From: Treponema sp.
Lineage (GTDB): Bacteria > Spirochaetota > Spirochaetia > Treponematales > Breznakiellaceae
Length of the DNA stretch: 8,221 nucleotides
Assembly (NCBI GenBank): GCA_031263435.1
Contig: JAISFT010000260.1
Coordinates: forward strand, 1 to 8,221
Direction of reading: 5' to 3'
The position numbers and the translations under genes are program-made. The notes beneath the pieces are model-generated. The model was not told the origin of the DNA. It did no database searches and worked only from the letters and a program-made list of their open reading frames with translations. Positions within the stretch are counted from its first letter, which is position 1. Each line of letters opens with the position of its first letter. Positions 5,782 to 8,221 of this stretch are shown in pieces.

Positions 5782-6702
5782 TCATCCTTTTACGGCGCCG
5801 ATAGTTAAGCCCGAAATAAAGTAACGCTGGAAAAACGGATACGCGCAGGCAATGGGCAGAACCACGACTACCACTATCGCCATCCGTGCGGCTTCCCTGG
5901 GCATCCTCATGATCATCTCCGCCTGGGAAGCCCCAAGGATGAGGGCATTCTGGGCCATGGCATTGATATCGGTAAGAAGCCTGTTCAGGAAGGCCTGAAG
6001 GGTGTAAAGCCTCATGTCGTCTATGTAGAGCATGGCCTGGAACCAGTCGTTCCAGTATGCGAAGCTCAGGAAAAGGCCGATGGTGGCGATTACCGGAAGG
6101 GACAGGGGCAGCACGATGCGAAAATAGATGGTGAACTGGCTGGCGCCGTCTATCTTTGCGGACTCCACCACGGAATCGGGAATGGTGGACCGGAAGAAAG
6201 TTTTACAGACTATTACGTTAAACGATGAAACACACAGTGGAAGGATCAGCGCCCAGGGCGAATTGCGGAGCCCCAAAAACTGGCTGACGACAAAGTAGGT
6301 TGATACCAGGCCGCCGTTAAAAACCATGGGAATGAACACGACCCAGGTAAAGAATTTCTGCAGACGGTATTCAAGACGGGAGAGTATATAACCCATAGAT
6401 GTGGTAAGCATTATTCCCAGCAGCGTACCAACGGCCGTAACAAAAAGGGACATGCTCAGGGTGCGGAGTATCATGGCCCGCTGTTCGTAGAGGAACTTGT
6501 ACCCTTCAAAGGAAACTGTTCTGGGGATAAGCCGGTAGCCGGATTCCTGCACCGTCATTTGATCGGAAAAGGAGATAGCAACCACCAGAAGAACGGGGAT
6601 CAGACATACGGCCGCCAAAATAATAAGGATAAGGTTGAAGGCGGCATTGGTAAAGGGTCCAATGCGGGTAAGCTGTGATGTACCTGAATCGGAATTTTTC
6701 AT
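5782..6702 (-). CDS. Carbohydrate ABC transporter permease, LplC-like
   Basis: The 306-residue protein is an inner-membrane permease with about six transmembrane helices (roughly residues 22-45, 82-106, 117-141, 148-170, 200-222, 272-293). The EAA loop that contacts the ATPase is clear: E180-S-A-K-I-D-G186-A ending in LP at 198-199. The second position is Ser rather than the usual Ala. The C-terminus QRYFISGLTIGAVKG is the standard ending of the LplC/MalG-type branch, which forms a heterodimer with an LplB-type partner, here encoded immediately upstream. Start: ATG at 6702 with AGGTCAGG just upstream, in an 11-nt gap after the first permease, so co-transcription is nearly certain. No ATP-binding domain is present in this gene or its neighbours. 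Confidence 0.92.
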   Translation of the reverse strand: MKNSDSGTSQLTRIGPFTNAAFNLILIILAAVCLIPVLLVVAISFSDQMTVQESGYRLIPRTVSFEGYKFLYEQRAMILRTLSMSLFVTAVGTLLGIMLTTSMGYILSRLEYRLQKFFTWVVFIPMVFNGGLVSTYFVVSQFLGLRNSPWALILPLCVSSFNVIVCKTFFRSTIPDSVVESAKIDGASQFTIYFRIVLPLSLPVIATIGLFLSFAYWNDWFQAMLYIDDMRLYTLQAFLNRLLTDINAMAQNALILGASQAEMIMRMPREAARMAIVVVVVLPIACAYPFFQRYFISGLTIGAVKG

Positions 6703-6713
6703 CCTGACCTGCC

Positions 6714-7646
6714 CTATATCATTGCCGAATCGGCGTCAACTTTTCGCACGATCTGATTCACCATAAGTATGGTGAAACAACTGATAACAGCCTGGAGAAA
6801 AGCCGCGGCGGAAGCCATGCCGACCGTAGACAGGCGGAGCTGTTTGTATACAAATACATCAATAGTGTATACGACCCGGTAAAGGGAATTGGAATCCCTG
6901 GGTACCTGGAAGAAAAGGCCGAAATCCGAATAGAAGATCCTCCCCGCGGCGAGGATGAACATTAGCACGATGACGGTTTTGATCATCGGCAGGGTAATAT
7001 TCCATATCTGCTGCCATTTGGTGGCGCCGTCGATGATGGCCGCTTCGTAGACCGTTTTATCCAGCGAGGTAATTGCCGCCAGGTAGATGACGGTTCCGTA
7101 ACCCACCCCCTTCCACTGGCTCATGAACACAAGGAAACCGGGCCAAAAACCCCTGTCGGTATACCAGTTATGCTGGGGAAGCCCCAGATCAATGGCTATC
7201 ATGTTGATCATGCCCATATCGTAGCTTAAAAAGGCCCATACTACGGTAGACACTACGACCCAGGACAGGAAGTAAGGAAAGAAGAGTATGGTTTGATAGA
7301 TCTTGGCCAGGGTCTTGTTGCGGAGTTCACTGATGATAAGGGCCAGGGTTACGGGGATCACAATTCCGCAGGCTATCATAACCACGTTGTACAGAAGGGT
7401 ATTCCTGATGATTATCCAGATATCGGGGTTGCTGAAAAGAAATTTAAAATTCTCAAACCCTACCCACCTGCTTTTGACGATGCTGTTAATAAAACTGCCT
7501 GATATGCGGTAGTCCTTAAAGGCTATGATGATGCCGAACATGGGCATATAACAGAAAAGAAAATACCAGACAGCCGTCGGCAGGGCCAGCACGGTGAATT
7601 CGGTATCGTCTTTTGACCAGAGCTTTTTCTTTGGTTTATTGGTCAT
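6714..7646 (-). CDS. Carbohydrate ABC transporter permease, LplB/UgpA-like
   Basis: The 310-residue protein is the first gene of the importer operon. A basic cytoplasmic N-terminus (NKPKKKLWSK) precedes about six transmembrane helices (roughly 19-42, 77-106, 116-141, 167-192, 219-242, 277-300). The canonical EAA loop is E201-A-A-I-I-D-G207-A with LP at 219-220, the site that docks on the ATPase. The segment LPTAVWYFLFCYMPMFGIIIAFKDY is characteristic of the LplB branch. It pairs with the LplC-like permease downstream. The ATG at 7646 has no good Shine-Dalgarno (only GGAT 3 nt away) and lies at the predicted transcription start, so it may be translated from a leaderless mRNA. Later starts are unlikely because the next Met (residue 34) is in the first helix; a GTG at codon 19 lacks a ribosome site. 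Confidence 0.92.
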   Translation of the reverse strand: MTNKPKKKLWSKDDTEFTVLALPTAVWYFLFCYMPMFGIIIAFKDYRISGSFINSIVKSRWVGFENFKFLFSNPDIWIIIRNTLLYNVVMIACGIVIPVTLALIISELRNKTLAKIYQTILFFPYFLSWVVVSTVVWAFLSYDMGMINMIAIDLGLPQHNWYTDRGFWPGFLVFMSQWKGVGYGTVIYLAAITSLDKTVYEAAIIDGATKWQQIWNITLPMIKTVIVLMFILAAGRIFYSDFGLFFQVPRDSNSLYRVVYTIDVFVYKQLRLSTVGMASAAAFLQAVISCFTILMVNQIVRKVDADSAMI

Positions 7647-7652
7647 AGATCC

Positions 7653-7680
7653 AATATAATAGGGTTTCTTGCGATGTCAA
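7653..7680 (-). promoter_or_regulatory. Promoter of the ABC importer operon
   Basis: On the - strand, a perfect -35 TTGACA (7675-7680) and -10 TATATT (7653-7658) are separated by 16 bp. The expected start, 7 nt after the -10, is position 7646, the A of the first permease ATG. An A/T-rich stretch directly upstream (7681-7697) could act as an UP element. No operator overlapping the boxes is evident. Confidence 0.65.
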
Positions 7681-7683
7681 GCA

Positions 7684-7721
7684 TTTTTTTATAATTTCCG
7701 GGAACTTTTTTGTAGTATTTT
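7684..7721. promoter_or_regulatory. Phased A/T-tracts upstream of the operon promoter
   Basis: Runs of T on the + strand at 7684-7690, 7695-7697, 7706-7711 and 7718-7721 are centred about 9-12 bp apart, close to the helical repeat. Directly upstream of a -35 box this suggests curved DNA or an UP element that strengthens the promoter or binds a nucleoid protein. Confidence 0.4.
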
Positions 7722-7768
7722 AAGACTCCGTAACGGGCCGGACAAGCGGGGACCCGATCCTGCCGGGC

Positions 7769-7793
7769 ATACAGAAAACTGTATAAATATACA
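7769..7793. promoter_or_regulatory. Overlapping double dyad, possible operator
   Basis: ATACAG-AAAA-CTGTAT (7769-7784) and TGTATA-AA-TATACA (7780-7793) are two perfect 6-bp-arm palindromes sharing the TGTAT arm. They lie in the 369-bp divergent region, about 90 bp upstream of the ABC operon -35 and about 175 bp upstream of the + strand promoter. A transcription factor site is possible; none can be named. The rest of 7722-7968 holds only scattered short GC-rich dyads and no credible gene. Confidence 0.35.
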
Positions 7794-7968
7794 AACGATT
7801 GCTGTGGCGGGGGAGTACAGGGGCCGGGCCATAGCCCCCGGGAAAACGCTTGTAGAGTCTGCCTTCGCTATTTTCAATACGCTCCGGCTAAAAACCGGCG
7901 GCAGGGAATTCAAAATGTTTCCCCGGTTCTGTGGCCGGCTCTGCCGACAGGGGGGTCAGGCTTAGTGC

Positions 7969-7997
7969 TTGCGGCGGGGTTCTTTAGTATATATAAT
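7969..7997 (+). promoter_or_regulatory. Promoter for the right-end partial gene
   Basis: TTGCGG (7969-7974) and a perfect TATAAT (7992-7997) are 17 bp apart. Transcription would start near 8004, about 12 nt before the ATG, so the leader is little more than the ribosome site AGGGGG (8005-8010). Confidence 0.55.
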
Positions 7998-8015
7998 GCG
8001 TTACAGGGGGACAAA

Positions 8016-8221
8016 ATGAGTGATACACTTGTGAAAGAGAGGGAATCGGCATATACCGGGAGCGGGGCAGCAAACCCAACACTTCAAATTATATCGCAGT
8101 ATCATAAAATTCCGGTTAACCGGATGGCGTTTGACGATTTTGTTCTGGTATTTAATTCCCCCTATAAAATCAACGTAAGACAGGAAGACGGATATTTTAT
8201 TCACGAGGATTCATACCTTGA
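8016..8221 (+). CDS. N-terminal part of an unrecognised protein, runs off the window
   Basis: An ATG at 8016 opens a frame of 68 complete codons with no stop before the window ends, so the gene is partial at its 3' side. AGGGGG at 8005-8010, 5 nt upstream, and the TTGCGG/TATAAT promoter support it as real; a - strand frame over the same bases has no such signals. No signal peptide or membrane helix is visible. The first 20 residues are polar and probably flexible (MSDTLVKERES...). Then comes NPTLQIISQYHKIPVNRMAFDDFVLVF and a strand-turn-strand stretch YKINVRQEDGYFIHEDSYL. The latter faintly recalls small HicB-like folds, where a strand with 'EDGYY' is followed by a short strand, but this is too weak to name. 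It is transcribed divergently from the ABC operon. Confidence 0.65.
   Translation, partial: MSDTLVKERESAYTGSGAANPTLQIISQYHKIPVNRMAFDDFVLVFNSPYKINVRQEDGYFIHEDSYL

Noticed and set aside
7728..7736. Small palindrome CCGTAACGG, the complement of the core of the palindrome at 2228-2240
   Set aside because: It is nine bases long, the contexts are unrelated and no further copies were noticed, so it is probably chance.
7669..7965. Open frame of 98 codons in the divergent intergenic region
   Set aside because: It starts within the ABC operon promoter, lacks a Shine-Dalgarno and includes the A-tract and dyad region. Its Cys- and Arg-rich sequence shows no fold-like pattern. The - strand frame at 7689-7913 was rejected for similar reasons.

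Overview
The window looks like a chromosomal segment of a spirochaete, most likely a Treponema of moderate GC content (the host-gut type rather than the pallidum type). This is inferred from three things: the mix of exported envelope proteins, an Lpl/DUF3502-type sugar ABC importer, and several poly-G tracts in and around envelope genes. No rRNA, tRNA, CRISPR array, transposase or phage gene was found. All complete genes have intact reading frames.

Left part (1-4174, + strand): four genes. They are a small exported beta-barrel-like protein (29-661), a DUF2059 exported protein (900-1334), a SpoU/TrmH-family RNA 2'-O-methyltransferase (1350-2225) and a large outer-membrane beta-barrel protein resembling the Wzi capsule-assembly family (2309-4174). 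The DUF2059 and methyltransferase genes are 15 nt apart and probably share the TTGACA promoter at 851. The gap between the first two genes (662-899) is packed with GC-rich hairpins, including two mutually exclusive perfect stems. The barrel gene has a run of nine G inside codons 73-75 and a run of seven G in its ribosome binding site, so its expression may be phase-variable.

Middle (4175-4283): a convergent gap holding a perfect 13-bp hairpin, probably a shared terminator.

Right part (4284-7646, - strand): a three-gene carbohydrate-type ABC importer operon, read right to left: LplB-like permease, LplC-like permease, then a DUF3502-type solute-binding lipoprotein. No ATPase gene is included, so a shared ATPase encoded elsewhere must be assumed. 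Its promoter (TTGACA, 16 bp, TATATT) is strong and preceded by phased A-tracts. It lies so close to the ATG that the mRNA may be leaderless.

Far right (7647-8221): a 369-bp divergent intergenic region with an overlapping double dyad, then a + strand promoter and the first 68 codons of an unrecognised protein that runs off the window. Overall the segment serves envelope and nutrient-uptake functions plus one RNA-modification gene. I see no clearly new multi-gene system. The most interesting features are regulatory: the poly-G tracts, the possible leaderless operon and the hairpin cluster.
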